Shown: positions 1 through 10,940, counted from the stretch's first letter. The stretch: 64,000 bases of DNA from Chenopodium formosanum (GCA_024500155.1 CM044879.1:21920572-21984571); one strand, 5' to 3'. A program made the numbers and translations. The notes: generated from the letters alone by a model not told the origin.

Positions 1-8
1 ACTCCATT

Positions 9-608
9 TTGATGGAGATAAAAGACAAGTTTGAGTTTGAGAAGCCTCAACCTTTGAGAGGCTCGGCCCAGTACAGAAACAAGAACAAGTATTGTCATTA
101 CCACAAGGATGTGGGTCATGACACGAATGAGTGTATCAACTTGAAGAGACTGTTGGATAAGTTGGTTGACAAGGGTCTGCTGAAACCCTATGTTACCAAG
201 TCCAAATTCACCTTCAAGCAGACAGACAACACGTCCGAGAAAAAGCAACAAAGTGAAAAGAAGAATGACAAGGAAGATGATGGGAATAGCACTGATTCAG
301 GTTTTGTGGCCGTCATATCAGGAGGCTTTGCTTCAGGCGGCCCTACCATGAAAGGAATCAAGCAGGACGCTCGAAATTTGTCAAATGTGATGCAGACGGA
401 TGTTGTTAAGGCCGAGCCATTTCCTGAAGTGATCATAAGTGAGGCTGACCGTGGAGAGGTCAGAGCTTTGCACAATGATCCCATGGTCTTTGTAATGAAA
501 ATAGCAAATTTGAAGGTGGGACGGATATTGATTGATACGGGCAGTTCGGCCGATATCATAAGTCTCTCTGCCTTGAGGAATTTAAGCTTCCCAGAAGATG
601 CTCTCTAA
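9..608 (+). pseudogene. Tat gag C-terminus and aspartic protease (fragment)
   Basis: Open from the window edge to a TAA at 606. Near residue 28 is the cysteine/histidine knuckle typical of plant Tat gag (pattern C-x2-H-x4-GH-x4-C, here CHYHKDVGHDTNEC), followed by a basic Lys/Glu-rich linker. The retropepsin active site DTGSSADII lies near residue 177 and would cut the polyprotein during particle maturation. The same frame continues after the TAA with typical protease C-terminal residues (HPLVGFGG), so the stop is a nonsense mutation rather than a natural end. The ATG at 9 is unlikely to be the real start, because the reading frame belongs to a larger gag-pol that begins upstream. Confidence 0.85.
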
Positions 609-710
609 GATATAACTCACCCCTTAGTAGGATTTGGGGGGAATATCATTCATCCAGTTGGACGGATTGACCTTCCCATCCGTTTTGGGCAGAAGGGTGA
701 AGGAAGAGAC

Positions 711-1013
711 ATGGTCGTCCGTTTCCTTGTGGTAAAAGAGTTGACTGGGTACAATGTAATCCTTAGCCGCCCTACTCTCAATGCAGCCAAGGCGGTCATA
801 GTGCCCCATTTGATGTTGCTGAAGTTTGAAAGGTCGGACGGAAAAATTGGAACAATTCAAGGGAGTCAGAAAATGGCTAAGGAATGTAATCAACTGGCAG
901 TGAAGCCAACAGCACGCGGCCCAAAATTGTCCGAGGTTAAGGAAGAAGGAACCTCACTCCCAGCATACCAGGTCGGCCAGAAGCGTAAGGCGACCAGGGC
1001 AGAAGAAGCCTAG
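711..1013 (+). pseudogene. Tat polyprotein, protease-RT linker
   Basis: In frame with the preceding protease segment and with the reverse transcriptase segment that starts at 1020, separated from them by TAA (606) and TAG (1011). It contains the protease C-terminal strand (YNVILSRPTLNAAKAV) and then a low-complexity linker. It has no function of its own; it is a piece of one polyprotein cut by stop codons. Confidence 0.75.
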
Positions 1014-1019
1014 CAACTA

Positions 1020-2273
1020 ATGACTGTCGGCCGGCCAGATGAGTTGAGGCCCCAGGCGGCCGGCAGCCACCAGGATACAGTGCTTGACTCCAACCACCCA
1101 GAACGGACAGTTAGTGTCGGCAGTATAGCCTTGGAATTGCTTGGGGATGAATTGGTTCAGCTGTTAAGGGAATTCAAAGATGTGTTTGCATTTAAAGTTG
1201 GTGAAATGCCAGGAATAAGTCCTGACCTGGCCGTGCACAAGTTTGCCGTGAATCCTTTGATAAAGCCTGTCCTCCAGAAGAAGAGAAATCACGGAGAAGA
1301 GAGGAATCAGGCGGCCGCAGCAGAGGTAAAAAAGCTGCTGGACGCCGGTTTCATTCGGCAATGCTTTTACCCAGATTGGGTGGCCAATGTAGTTCTTGTG
1401 AAAAAGTCGAATGGGACTTGGAGGATGTGCGTGGATTACACGGACTTGAACAAGGCGTGTCCTAAGGATAGCTTCCCCTTGCCTAAGATTGACCGTTTGG
1501 TTGACTCGACGGCCGGACACGCCCTTATGAGCTTCATGGACGCATACTCCGGATTCCATCAAATTCCTTTGTGGGAAGAAGATCAAGAGAAAACAGCGTT
1601 TGTGACCGAGCAGGGGTTGTACTGTTACAAGGTTATGCCATTCGACCTCAAGAATGCCCCTGCTACATTTCATAGGCTTGTTAATACGGTCTTTAGAGAT
1701 CAGCTCGGCCGAAACATGGAGGCATATATTGATGACATGATTGTCAAGTCAAAAGAGTCGGCCGACCATCTCAAGGATCTACGAGAAACGTTCGCCGAAC
1801 TCAGGCGGCATAAGATGATGTTAAATCCAAAGAAGTGTGTATTTGGTGTTGAGTCCGGCAAGTTTCTCGGATTTTTGATTGATCAACGTGGAATTGAGGC
1901 CAACCCTGAAAAAATTCAAGCCGTCCTTGACATGAAGTCTCCAAGAACAATCAAGGAAGTGCAAAGACTGACCGGCTGTTTAGCAGCCCTTGGAAGATTT
2001 TTGTCAAGATCAGGGGATAAGTGTCGTTACTTTTTTCAAACCATTAAGAAGAAAGCCATGTTCGAGTGGACAGAGGAGGCCGAGGAAGCATTCGTACAGT
2101 TGAAAAATCACTTGCATACATTGCCTCGCCTCGTCAGTCCGCTCAAGAATGAGAAGCTATATATCTATCTTGCCATCTCCGAACACTCTCTAAGTGTCGT
2201 CCTTAGTGCTGAAAGGACGGCCATTAGGTCCCGGTGTACTTCATCAGTCATGTACTTCACAATGCTGAGCTGA
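1020..2273 (+). pseudogene. Tat reverse transcriptase and degenerate first RNase H
   Basis: Reverse transcriptase palm and fingers are clear: WRMCVDYTDLNKACPKD, then SFMDAYSGFHQI, then the catalytic YIDDM box near residue 238, then the thumb (GIEANPEKIQAVLDM). Copying element RNA to cDNA in cytoplasmic particles is the family role. The first RNase H begins around LYIYLAISEHSLSVVL, where the usual catalytic aspartate of the Ty3 type is missing; this is the common state in Tat elements. The frame is lost at about 2215-2235, where homology moves to the next frame (PVYFISHVLHNAELKYP), so a small indel lies there. Confidence 0.9.
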
Positions 2274-3871
2274 AGTACCCCCCAATTGAAAAATTTGGCC
2301 TGGCCTTGTACATGGCATCAAAGAAGCTGCGGCCATACTTCTTAGCACATTCAATTGTGGTCTATACAGACCAACCCTTGAAGAAGCCGTTCTCAACATT
2401 AGAGGCAAGTGGCCGCATGCTCAAGTGGGCCTTAGAGCTCAGAGGTTTTGATCTTGTGTTTGAACCAAGGAAGGCAATCAAGGGGCAGGCCTTTGCGGAT
2501 TTTTTGGCTGAAATGACACGGCCTGATCTTCAACCGGCCGGGGACCAAGTCTGGAAAGTGTTTGTGGATGGTAGTGCAACGGCGACCGAGTGTGGCGCTG
2601 GCATTATATGCGAATCTCCTGAGGGAGACAAGTATGAGTACGCGTTGAGGTTTCAGTTCCAAGCGTCAAACAACGAAGCTGAGTACGAAGCATTGTTGGC
2701 CGGCCTAAGGATGTGTAAAGCGGCCGGGGCAACCAAAATTGAAGTATGCTCGGACTCCCGGCTAATAGTCCACCAAGTCAATGGTGGCTTCGAGGCCAGG
2801 GAGCCGGCAATGATGACGTACATGCAGCTAGTTAAGGATGAGGCCGAAGGCCTAGAACTTTTTTCTCTCAAGCAAGTTCCCCGTTCAGAGAATCATCAAG
2901 CGGACGCCCTCTCCAAATTGGCTTCCTCGGCATCATGTGATACTCCAAGATCAGTGTTTTGGGAAGTAAAGGAAAAAAGGAGCATTGATGCCGAGCCCGT
3001 TCAGATAATAGATAGAAGTTCAACCTGGATGGACGGAATTATTTCCTACTTAAGGGATGGAATACTTCCGGACGATCCGAAAGAGAGTTGGCTATTAAAG
3101 AGGAAGGCGGCCTGGTTTGAGATGAAGGATGGGGAGCTATTCAAAAGAGCCTTTGTGAAGCCTTACCTTAAATGTATAACTCCTGAAAGAGGGCATGATG
3201 TGTTGGATGACCTTCATCAGGGGCATTGTGGTTCACATATTGGAGGACGAGCCTTAGCTGAAAAGGAGACACATTTGGGATATTACTGGCCGAGCCTGAA
3301 GTCGGACGCCATGAAAATGGTAAAAAAATGTGACAAGTGCCAGAGATTTTCAACCCTTATTCATCGTCCAGCAAATAGTCTATCAGCCATCAGTAGTCCG
3401 CTTCCCTTTACCAAATGGGGCATGGACATTTTGGGGTCGTATACTCCTGCATCAGGCCAGAGACGATATGTACTAGTGGCAGTAGACTACTTCACTAAAT
3501 GGGTTGAAGCTGAGGCCGTCCGGGGCATTAAATGGACGGATGTGTCAGCCTTCATTTGGAAAAGCATAATCACTCGGTATGGGGTACCTCAGTCAATGGT
3601 GTTCGACAATGGACCCCAGTTTGAGACGCGTCAACTCAAAGAGTGGTTGGGAGACCAAGGCATTACTCATTGCTTTGCCTCAGTCGGCCGACCACAAGCC
3701 AATGGTCAAGTTGAGGCCTATAACAAGTTGATTTCAAATGGGATCAAACGCAAGCTTGAAAAAAGCAGGCGGCCTATGGGCAGACGAGTTGGTCAATGTG
3801 CTATGGTCCATACGGACAACAGCAAAGAGTTCTACAGGGGAGACTCCATTCTTTTTGGTCTATGGAGCTGA
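2234..3871 (+). pseudogene. Tat RNase H, archaeal-type RNase H and integrase
   Basis: Residues 1-100 finish the degenerate retroviral-type RNase H (VYTDQPL, ALELRGFDLVFEP). Residues ~110-230 form a second RNase H with an intact acidic set: VFVDGSA, NNEAEYEALLAGL, CSDSRL, NHQADALSKLA. Such an extra archaeal-like domain is known only in the Tat branch among plant gypsy elements. The integrase follows with its H-H-C-C finger (HQGHCGSHIGG ... CDKCQ) and catalytic D-D-E residues in WGMDILGSY, VFDNGPQF and ANGQVEAYNK. Frame is lost near 3760. The listed first codon is GTG inside the polyprotein, not a true start. Confidence 0.9.
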
Positions 3872-4262
3872 GGCAATACTCCAAATTGAAATGTATGAAC
3901 CCACTTTGCGGGTAATGCTTTATGATGAATCGGCCAATTGGGAGGCCATGAAGACTGCCTTAGATTTCCTTCTAGAAGCTAGGGGCAATGCGGCGCTTAG
4001 GCATGAAATTTATCGCTTAAGGATGACAAGGGCATATAACCGCCGAGTGTCTAAGCGGCCGCTCAAGATGGGGGATCTAGTGTTGAGAAAAATGGAAGCT
4101 GTTGGCCGTGCCAATGAGGATGGCAAGTTGACTCCAAATTGGGAGGGGCCGTACAGAATCAGGAAAGAAGTCCGAGACGGCACATATCTCCTTGAGGCAA
4201 TTGATGGCCGTCAGATCCCACGGACATGGAACACTGATAACTTGAAGAAGTATCATGTTTGA
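3738..4262 (+). pseudogene. Tat integrase C-terminal part
   Basis: Continues the integrase in another frame after an indel near 3760: WSIRTTAKSSTGETPFFLVYG is the conserved segment after the catalytic core, and GDLVLRKMEA ... LTPNWEGPYRIRKE is the C-terminal DNA-binding SH3-like fold. The TGA at 4260, just after DNLKKYHV, is the natural end of pol in this family. Confidence 0.88.
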
Positions 4263-4565
4263 GTTTTGTTTCTTTAGGTAGTTAGCCAAAAAGCTGTTTA
4301 TACAGCTAGGTCTACTGACCGAGCCTTGTAATTAAAGCCATACGGCCACAACAATGTACTTTTGACAAAAATTAATGAAAAGTCAGGCATTGTTGAATTA
4401 TTCGTTGTTTTACTTGTATTTATTTGCTTGTTATTATTTATGATTAACGGCCGAATGAAATGATTCACTGAGTTGCTTCCAATATAGTAACACGGCTTAT
4501 CATTCTTTTTGAATGGCCGAGGTAAAAAGGAAGCAAGGTTGCTCCCAATATAGCAATTCGGCAAT

Positions 4566-4609
<44 letters not shown>

Positions 4610-5285
4610 GATTAAATTCAGAGAACATTACGTCCGCCCCAATTTTAGGCGGACGATTGAGGCAAGGTATTCCAAACTTGTGTAGAAAGCAAGTGTCCTT
4701 TACAAATAGGTCAAAGGCATACCTAGGCGTTTGGCCTGGCCGATCAAGGAATCTCTAAGTTGAGATAATACTTAGGATTTCTAGGGTGCGTCCGAGCGAT
4801 AGATTCAACGGACTACTCGTACAATGATAGCCGAACGGCCAATTAAATTGATTCGGTGCTTCACCTAGTCCAAGGGCAATCATTAATATGATTTGATTAA
4901 CTTGCTAGTCGTCATACCCTTTTAAGGCATAAAAACTACCAAGTTAATCAAACCACTTAGAAAATGGACTAGGCAAACACCGAATAAAGGGGCATACCCC
5001 TAGGAGCGTACGAAAAGGAATAATATTGAGACGTACAAAAAACTTGCAAAAAGCAGAAAATTGCAAAAAATTGCTAAGTATGAAACAAAAGTAAAAACCG
5101 CTCAAAAGGCGGACAAAATTTTCATTAATAAGACCGCACAAAGGCGGCCGAAATGTTTACAAAACCGCTCGAACAGGCGGCCTCAAAATAAAAAGAAAAA
5201 AGAGAGAAGTACAAAATAAGCTAAGTACATAGAAAGCAGAAAAAAGAAGGAAAGCTGAGCAGACGGCTGCTGGAGGACCTGAGCT
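4263..5285. other. Spacer between pol and the antisense gene, with an A40 run
   Basis: No coding signal on either strand. Contains an uninterrupted run of about 40 A (4568-4607) and two copies of a short motif, CCCAATATAGCA and a variant (about 4480 and 4545). A third copy of that motif sits inside the antisense gene, near 6915. Confidence 0.7.
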
Positions 5286-6040
5286 CTACTTAGCCGTGTT
5301 ACCTTTGGCAGGCTCCTCCGCTGTCTTGGCGTCCTTGGCCGGGGCAGCCTTGTTTTCTGCCTCCTCCTCCTCATCCCCGTCCTCTCCGGACTCGGGGGAA
5401 GTAACTACTAGTTCTGGAGGAGGCATGCCGGCCTTCCTTGCCTCTTCTCTAAGGCAGACGTACTGAAGCCGCTTCTTGAAGCGTTCCTCGTAATAGGCGG
5501 CTTCACCTTCGTCCACCATCAAGTCGAAGGCATCAAATAAGTATGCCTTAAGCCTGTCTTTAGCATTTTGCTCAATGCGGATGATTTCTTCAACGCTGAT
5601 CGGCCGAGGAGTTTTAAGTTGCTCCTCATAGTCCGCAATGGACTTCTTTAAGGTCTCCACCTCGACCTTCAGCGCGTCCGCTTCATCTAGAGCAGACTTA
5701 AGGTTGGCTTGGGCCAACTTCAGCTCACTTTTCAAGGCTTCAGACGCCTCGAAGCCCAGCCTCCATTTTTCCTTCTCTAGGACGGCCTCGTCGCTCTCAA
5801 CTCGCATGGCCTCCCTGGCCAAGGACTCCTCGTTAAGCGCCTTGCCCAGTTTGACCAGGTCTTCAGTTTGCCGCGCAGCCTTGTCGGCCTGCGCGGTTAT
5901 TTGTGTTTCAAGGTGCACCCGTTGGACGGCGGCCGTCTCTGTTACTGCGTCCTCGGCTTCCGGATCTCCGCCCAAGCATTCTTCAACCGTTCATTCTCCT
6001 TGTCCTTCCAATCTAGGAAGGCGTTCAGACGGAGGAAGAG
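5286..6040 (-). pseudogene. Tat antisense gene, last exon (coiled coil and acidic tail)
   Basis: Read on the minus strand after a good acceptor (GCAG, 6041-6044). The product is a long charged heptad-type region (residues ~20-150, repeats such as EKEKWRLGFEASEALKSEL) followed by EERFKKRLQYVCLREEARKAG and an acidic, alanine/lysine-rich tail that ends at 5286. A frameshift near 5975 separates the first ~33 codons from the rest. Coiled-coil C-termini are usual for this class of plant retrotransposon accessory proteins; the function is unknown. Confidence 0.6.
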
Positions 6041-6125
6041 CTGCGGGCATAAAAAGAAACTTAGTCAAATATAGAAAAATTTGCTAAGTGTTGGAAAGAA
6101 AAAGCATAAGGGGACAGAAATATAC

Positions 6126-6292
6126 CTCGGCGCTACAATTTAGCATGGGGCCGAGGAAGCCCTCATTGATCCCCCGCAGCTTGTCACGCTGGGCCTGGGG
6201 GACCGCGCGTACCATGGCCTCGCGCATGGCCTTCTTGTCCGCGCCAGTCAGTGACTGGCCGGGTACCCTCAACTACATCTCCTCTGATATAT
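6126..6292 (-). pseudogene. Tat antisense gene, exon 4
   Basis: Minus-strand exon bounded by a GCAG acceptor and a GAG|GTATAT donor, with phases that fit both neighbours. It encodes SLTGADKKAMREAMVRAVPQ and a helix running to NCSAE. One in-frame TAG lies six codons after the acceptor, so this copy is broken. Confidence 0.55.
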
Positions 6293-6375
6293 CTGCGGAC
6301 GACCGTGTAAGAAGAGTTAGCTAAAATTCACAAGTAAATAAAGACTTATAAAAAGTAAGAAAGAAGATGGCTAAC

Positions 6376-6778
6376 CAGTGGAGAAGCTTGGAGGAGAAAG
6401 ATTGGTGGGAGGAGGCGGCAAAGGAGCCTCCCCCTCATCCGGACGACCCTCTTCAGCATCGCTGGACGGCTGGTTGACCAGCATCGTCCCGATCCAGCGA
6501 CCGGTCATTTTTTCTGGGGTTAACTTATCCCCACCGTCCGAAGGGACGGACTCTTCATGAACCTGATCAGCAACAGGTTCCATGGGCTTGGAGGCCCCGC
6601 TTTGTGTCAGCCGGGGTTGTTCTCCTTTAGACTGCGTAGTAGCAGTCTGCGACTTTGCCGTTGCCGCGGCCTTAGAAGACGGCTTGGAAGCAACCGTCTT
6701 TCTCCTTTTAGGTGCGTTCGCATCAGGAGTAGACGTGGCCGGCTGCTTCCGCCTGGCCTTCGGGGAGGAAGAGGAGGT
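6376..6778 (-). pseudogene. Tat antisense gene, exon 3 (basic, low complexity)
   Basis: Minus-strand exon with acceptor TTTTTGCAG and donor CTG|GTTAGC. It encodes a Ser/Ala/Lys-rich segment with a nuclear-localisation-like cluster (PKRRKT), then a Pro-rich end. It has no recognisable domain. The frame is open throughout and the exon phases agree. Confidence 0.55.
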
Positions 6779-6978
6779 CTGCAAAAATACAAAGTTAGAA
6801 AAATTTTTAAAAGTCAAAGTACATGATGGCGTCCGTGTGATTTGGGAAAGGAGCTCCCTTCCAGCATGCGTGAACGGACATAAAGCGTCCGTGCAAACTC
6901 AGGAAGTGGGTTCCTCCCAATATAGCAGAACGGACACAGTAAGGAATGGGAAATTCAAAAAATAACCTAAGTGTTTAC

Positions 6979-7088
6979 CTCTTTGATTTGCTCGTACATC
7001 TTGAAACGAGCCTTGTATCTGGCCAAGTCCACCTCGGACATCTCAACCTCTGCTTTCTGGGCCGAGTCAAGCATAGCGTACGCCTCCG
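6979..7088 (-). pseudogene. Tat antisense gene, exon 2 (short)
   Basis: A 110-nt minus-strand exon between TTTTTGCAG and GAG|GTAAAC. It keeps the frame from exon 1 and ends on a whole codon. It encodes a helical segment (EMSEVDLARYKARFKMYEQ). Exons 1 to 5 together give one spliced gene antisense to pol. Confidence 0.55.
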
Positions 7089-7176
7089 CTGCAAAAACAA
7101 AAAGCAAAAGTGTTAGAATATTTTTCTAAAAACTCTACGTGCGTACAAAAGAGGTTTTATATTTCTAAGTGTCCAC

Positions 7177-8995
7177 CTTGGGGCATGTTCTGGTACAGGC
7201 CGTACGCAGACATGAAGATAGGGTCCCTAAGCCAATTGGCAAGAGGAACCCAATGGCTGGGGACACGTTCAGTTTTGTTGCCCCGCTTGACTCGATTAAC
7301 TTTGAAGTACTCGAGCTGGTGTTCGTGGCTTGGGTGGATGGGCGGCTTGTCAGGCTTGTGGTCTCCGCGTCCGAGTTGAATAGGCTCTGGACGGCACCTG
7401 TTCATGCGGAGGTTGAACTCCGCGTCCTGAGTTTTGACACGGTAGAAGCGGTGCTTCCAGTCCCTCCACTTACTGACACGGTCGACCACGACCATATAGT
7501 CCCTGGTTGCACTCAAGATGAGCCAACCATCCACATCCTTTTCCAGCCGAGTAAGTGAGTGCATCTCACAAAAGACCGCAAAGTCTGGCATAAATTTCTT
7601 AGCGATGCACGTCACTAAGTACCCAAAAATGTTCAACCAACTGTTTGGCGTCAGTTGGAAGAGGCCGATGTCGTACTCGTCCAGGACAGTCCGGACGAAT
7701 GGGTGAAGAGGGAAGCGGAGCCCTACATCCAAGGCGGCCCTGTAGACGCAAAACGCCCGTTTGTGCGGCTTCTATTCATCCCAGGTAGCCACAGCAATGG
7801 CCTTCCTGGGGACTTGAATTTCGAATCCCTCCCCCAAATGCAGGGACTCCTTGTACTTCTCAAAATCCTTCCTTAAAAACTTCAGGGCTGTCTCCCCAAC
7901 TGTACAGGTGTACGGGTCCCTGAAGTTATCTATGTTGGCGACAGTTTCTTCGGCCGCCGCCTCGCCTTCGGCCGTCTCACCCATGGCCTCTTTCTCAACT
8001 TCTTCTTCTTCCACTTGGTGAGCAGGGGCACTCCCAAATTCAGAAGACAACACTCTGTCCAAATTTGCTGCTTCGGCCGAGCTTCGGCCCCTTGAGCTTT
8101 GAGCGTCCATGGAAGAAGGAACGCCCTCCTCATTTAATGGACGCTTGCCTTTGTCTTTGGCAGCGTCCGCTTGATTTCTCGAAGGAGGAGCGCTGCGAAT
8201 AGGCAGAACGGACGGTTCTCTGATTGAGATCCCCGTTAAGGGTCTGCCCGCCCTGCCAAGTGGAAGCGGAGGTTGAGAAGAAGATGGGACGGACGAGCCA
8301 AAAGCGTCCGCCCCAGGATTGGAAGGGTTGTCTTTGCAGGCTACCAGCTCGGCCCCATCCATGACCGAACTGGCAAATTGAGGGAACCTAAGTTCCGGAG
8401 CAGGAGCGGACGAGGCGCCTTCAGCTTGAAGGCGTTCCTCGAAAGAAAAAGTGACCTCCACGGCCAAGTGATGGGAGCCAGTGGAGGCGGTCGTTGTCTG
8501 AGTGGTGGAGTTAGTCTCCACCATAGTGCTTGGATTACTAGGGTCATAGGGGACCCTAGGATGAACCAGACTACCGTCTGGGTTCCTGGCCGCATGACGC
8601 TCACGCGTACGCATGGTTCTTGCCATTGCCTGTTGGGACAGAGAAGAATAAGTGGGGGTGAGTATGTACACATCAGACATAGACTCACTCCAAGGAGGAG
8701 ACAACTCTTCTCCGTCTACTCTAGATTCCTCAGTCCTAGGCGAACGGCCGGCCTCATGAGAAGAGTCGGACGAAGCCGAGTATGGATCCAGAATTGAAGT
8801 AAAAGAAAAATAAAACAAGGAAAAAATAAAAGAGGAAATGTAGACGGCTACCTCTGTATGTTCTGAAAACTTTGAAGGTGGTGGTGAAGCTCTTGAAGGT
8901 TGACCGGAAAACTCAAATATGCCCGGAAAACTCAAAGGAAATTCAAACTCACGGCGGCGCTCTTGAAGATTAGGGGAAAAATCACTTTCTCTCAC
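7177..8995 (-). pseudogene. Tat antisense gene, exon 1, with 'putative gypsy type transposon' domain
   Basis: The conserved core is FPLHPFVRTVLDEYDIGLFQ followed by LTPNSWLNIFGYLV, which I recognise as the plant domain annotated Transposase_28 / putative gypsy type transposon (Pfam PF04195). It is preceded by ~350 Ser/Pro/Glu-rich residues. A TAG at 7772, in frame between TWDE and KPHKRAFCVYRAAL, interrupts this copy. The exon ends at a CAAG|GTGGAC donor (7177). The true start is uncertain: the 8995 codon is GTG, and ATG codons occur downstream (for example near 8681, MSDVYILTPT). Antisense accessory genes are known in Tat elements such as Grande; their role is not established. Confidence 0.65.
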
Positions 8996-9437
8996 TAGAA
9001 TGCTCTGCCTTCTGTCTAGAATTCACAATTGGGTAAAGTGTGAAAATGAGAATTCACTTCCCATATTTATAGAATGAATTCATGGGGGTAAAATGGTAAA
9101 ATCATTTTTCTCGCCTAAACATTCAAACGGTAATTTCTTGAGAAATTACTCGAAGAAAGGGCCAGGACGACGTTAGGGTTCTGTTAACTTGTGAAAAAGA
9201 CCAGACGGACAATTAACGGCACGTTAAAGTGAATTGAAATGAGTTAAGTGGAAAATTCAAGAATTTTACACCTTCAACACTTAGTCTCCAAAACTTGAGA
9301 AAATCTAAGAGGAAAAACGTCCGCCCAGTTCTCAGACGTTTAGTCTAAAACAGGAACTCAGACGTACGAAGCATGATTAGGAAGCCAGGAAGTACGTCAG
9401 AAATCATGGAAGCCCAGATTACCCCAAAGAAAATATG

Positions 9438-9760
9438 TGGCCGTTCTGGGTAGTTAGGAGATAAGCTCCTCCTAGAATATCAGAACGTCCATTCTCATCT
9501 CTGTGGCCGTTCTGGGTAGTTAGGAGATAAGCTCCTCCTAGAGTATCAGAACGTCCATTCTCATCTCTGTGGCCGTTCTGGGTAGTTAGGAGATAAGCTC
9601 CTCACAGAGTATCAGAACGTTCATTCTCATCTCTATGGCCGTTCTGGGTAGTTAGGAGATAAGCTCCTCCCAGAGTATCAGAACGTCCATTCTCATCTCT
9701 GTGGCCGTTCTGGGTAGTTAGAAGATCAACTCCTCCCAGAGTATGAGGACGTCCAGCCTG
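9438..9760 (+). repeat. 66-bp tandem repeat, five copies
   Basis: Copies begin at 9438, 9504, 9570, 9636 and 9702, each starting TGGCCGTTCTGGGTAG and containing ATCAGAACGTCCATTC. The period is exactly 66. Degenerate AACGTCCA units continue to about 9990. Tat/Ogre elements are known to carry hypervariable tandem repeats between the coding region and 3' LTR, and these can seed satellites. Confidence 0.92.
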
Positions 9761-10040
9761 AAAAAAATGGACGACCACATGAATTCAGAGGTTAAGCCTC
9801 TATCAGAGTACGAGAGCGTCCATTACAAAGTATGGACGTCTAGATAAACCAAAAGCCAAGCTCATTCCAGACTACGAGAACGTCCAGGGCAAAATATATT
9901 GACGTCCACGTAGCAAAAAGAGCCTTGAATCAAAAGTGTATGGACGCCCATGGCAGATGGGAAGCAAACCCAACCCAGAGTACCAGGACGTTTAGAATGC
10001 AAGATCAGAGGTGGCGGCCAGTAAGTGTACGAGCCACCCC

Positions 10041-10054
10041 CTCTGAGGGGCAAA
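10041..10054 (+). promoter_or_regulatory. Tat polypurine tract
   Basis: CTCTGAGGGGCAAA directly abuts the LTR start TGTTTAGGG. This is the expected plus-strand DNA primer of a Tat element and it fixes the LTR border. Confidence 0.8.
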
Positions 10055-10617
10055 TGTTTAGGGTAAAAATACCCCAGGTACGTGGCCCAATCTCATAGTG
10101 ACACGTGGCCCAATAAACAGGCGACACGTGGCCCTGTGAGAGTGAGACACGTGTCCACCTGTCATGGTGACACCTGTCAGCCATCTCTAAATGCCCAAAT
10201 GCTACAATCAGAAAGAGAAAAGGGCTCTGATGACCTCAGGCCCAAATCCCGAGAAAAGCCTTGAAAGCCGTAAAACGACGCCCCCCACGACACGTGGCGA
10301 CCTCTGATTGCGCAGCCAATCATGTCACGAGATTTTAGGGCATAAACCCTAGGGGGCACATTCTCCTACCCCTATATATACCCCAATCATTAATGATGGG
10401 AGGGGTGGATTTTGATGTGACATTAATACAAGAGCACTAAAACGCTCCAACTTCTCTCTACTTTCTCTCTCTAGCCTTTTCCGTTTCCGTTCACTAACTT
10501 GAGCGTCGGAGGCGAATATTCCGATCACCGGAATATTCGTTATTTTGCAGGTGTCCGAGTCTTTGTCAGCAGAGCGCGACCAGTATCCGAGGGAATCACA
10601 AAAAACCCCGAAACACA
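10055..10617 (+). repeat. Tat 3' LTR
   Basis: Starts TGTTTAGGGTAAAAATACCC after the polypurine tract and probably ends in CA between 10600 and 10617. The right border cannot be fixed without the other LTR. U3 carries several ACACGTGGC boxes (10101, 10123, 10146 and 10291 regions). A TATA box (TATATATA, 10373-10380) follows, and then a CT-rich start region. Confidence 0.75.
10081..10380 (+). promoter_or_regulatory. Tat LTR promoter with G-box/ABRE repeats
   Basis: At least four CACGTG-core boxes, mostly in the context GACACGTGGCC, stand 80-290 bp upstream of the TATA box. CACGTGGC is the classic binding core for plant bZIP (ABRE) and bHLH factors. Stress, ABA or light control of this LTR is an inference. 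Confidence 0.65.
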
Positions 10618-10701
10618 ACTCATCGGAAGCGGGTTAAGTATGAAGATCGTTGTTAGGCGATTGGATATGGTTTCATTCCCTTCTCCTTTTCTTCGCTTGG
10701 G

Positions 10702-10864
10702 GAATTAGAGAAAGAGGCTGTTGCGTTACTGAAGCGGATTCAGAGGTTCTCGACGACGCAAGACATTGGGGCTCGTGCTGCAGCTCATATCTTCACCAGG
10801 GTAGGATTTAGCTAGAGGAGTGGGGGCCCAGATTGTATCTCGGCTTCCCACTAATTTATTGTAG
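10702..10864 (+). pseudogene. Possible C-terminal exon scrap of an unidentified host gene
   Basis: Directly beyond the Tat LTR, 54 codons read as protein-like sequence (KEAVALLKRIQRFSTTQDIG ... AAHIFTRVGF, then after a one-base shift LARGVGAQIVSRLPTNLL and a stop). A CT-rich stretch and AG precede it, as at an intron acceptor. The composition does not look like the AT-rich flank. I do not recognise the family. The frame break and the adjacent LTR suggest a decayed gene fragment. Confidence 0.4.
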
Positions 10865-10888
10865 GTTGTATGACTTTTGTTTTTGAGA

Positions 10889-10939
<51 letters not shown>
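10889..10939. repeat. (AAT)n microsatellite
   Basis: About 16 uninterrupted AAT/TAA units. Confidence 0.95.

Positions 10940-10940
<1 letters not shown>

Larger units (their letters stand above)
1..10617 (+). mobile_element. Tat-lineage Ty3/gypsy LTR retrotransposon, 5' part outside window
   Basis: The order gag C-terminus, protease, reverse transcriptase, degenerate RNase H, second RNase H, integrase, antisense gene, tandem repeats, polypurine tract and 3' LTR is that of the Tat (Ogre/Retand/Grande) branch of Ty3/gypsy. The second, archaeal-type RNase H is diagnostic of this branch. The copy is dead: the polyprotein has two in-frame stops and two frameshifts. The 5' LTR, primer site and gag N-terminus lie before base 1, so no target duplication can be matched and the outer LTR border (about 10617) is estimated. 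Base composition stays rich in CGGCCG/CGTCCG throughout, unlike the AT-rich flank. Confidence 0.9.

Noticed and set aside
5638..8797. Plus-strand frames in the antisense-gene region of the Tat element
   Set aside because: Shadows of GC-rich minus-strand coding sequence. The minus-strand frames carry the PF04195-type core and matching splice sites.
9438..9760. CRISPR-like regular repeat
   Set aside because: Direct head-to-tail 66-bp tandem repeat with no unique spacers, in a plant retrotransposon.
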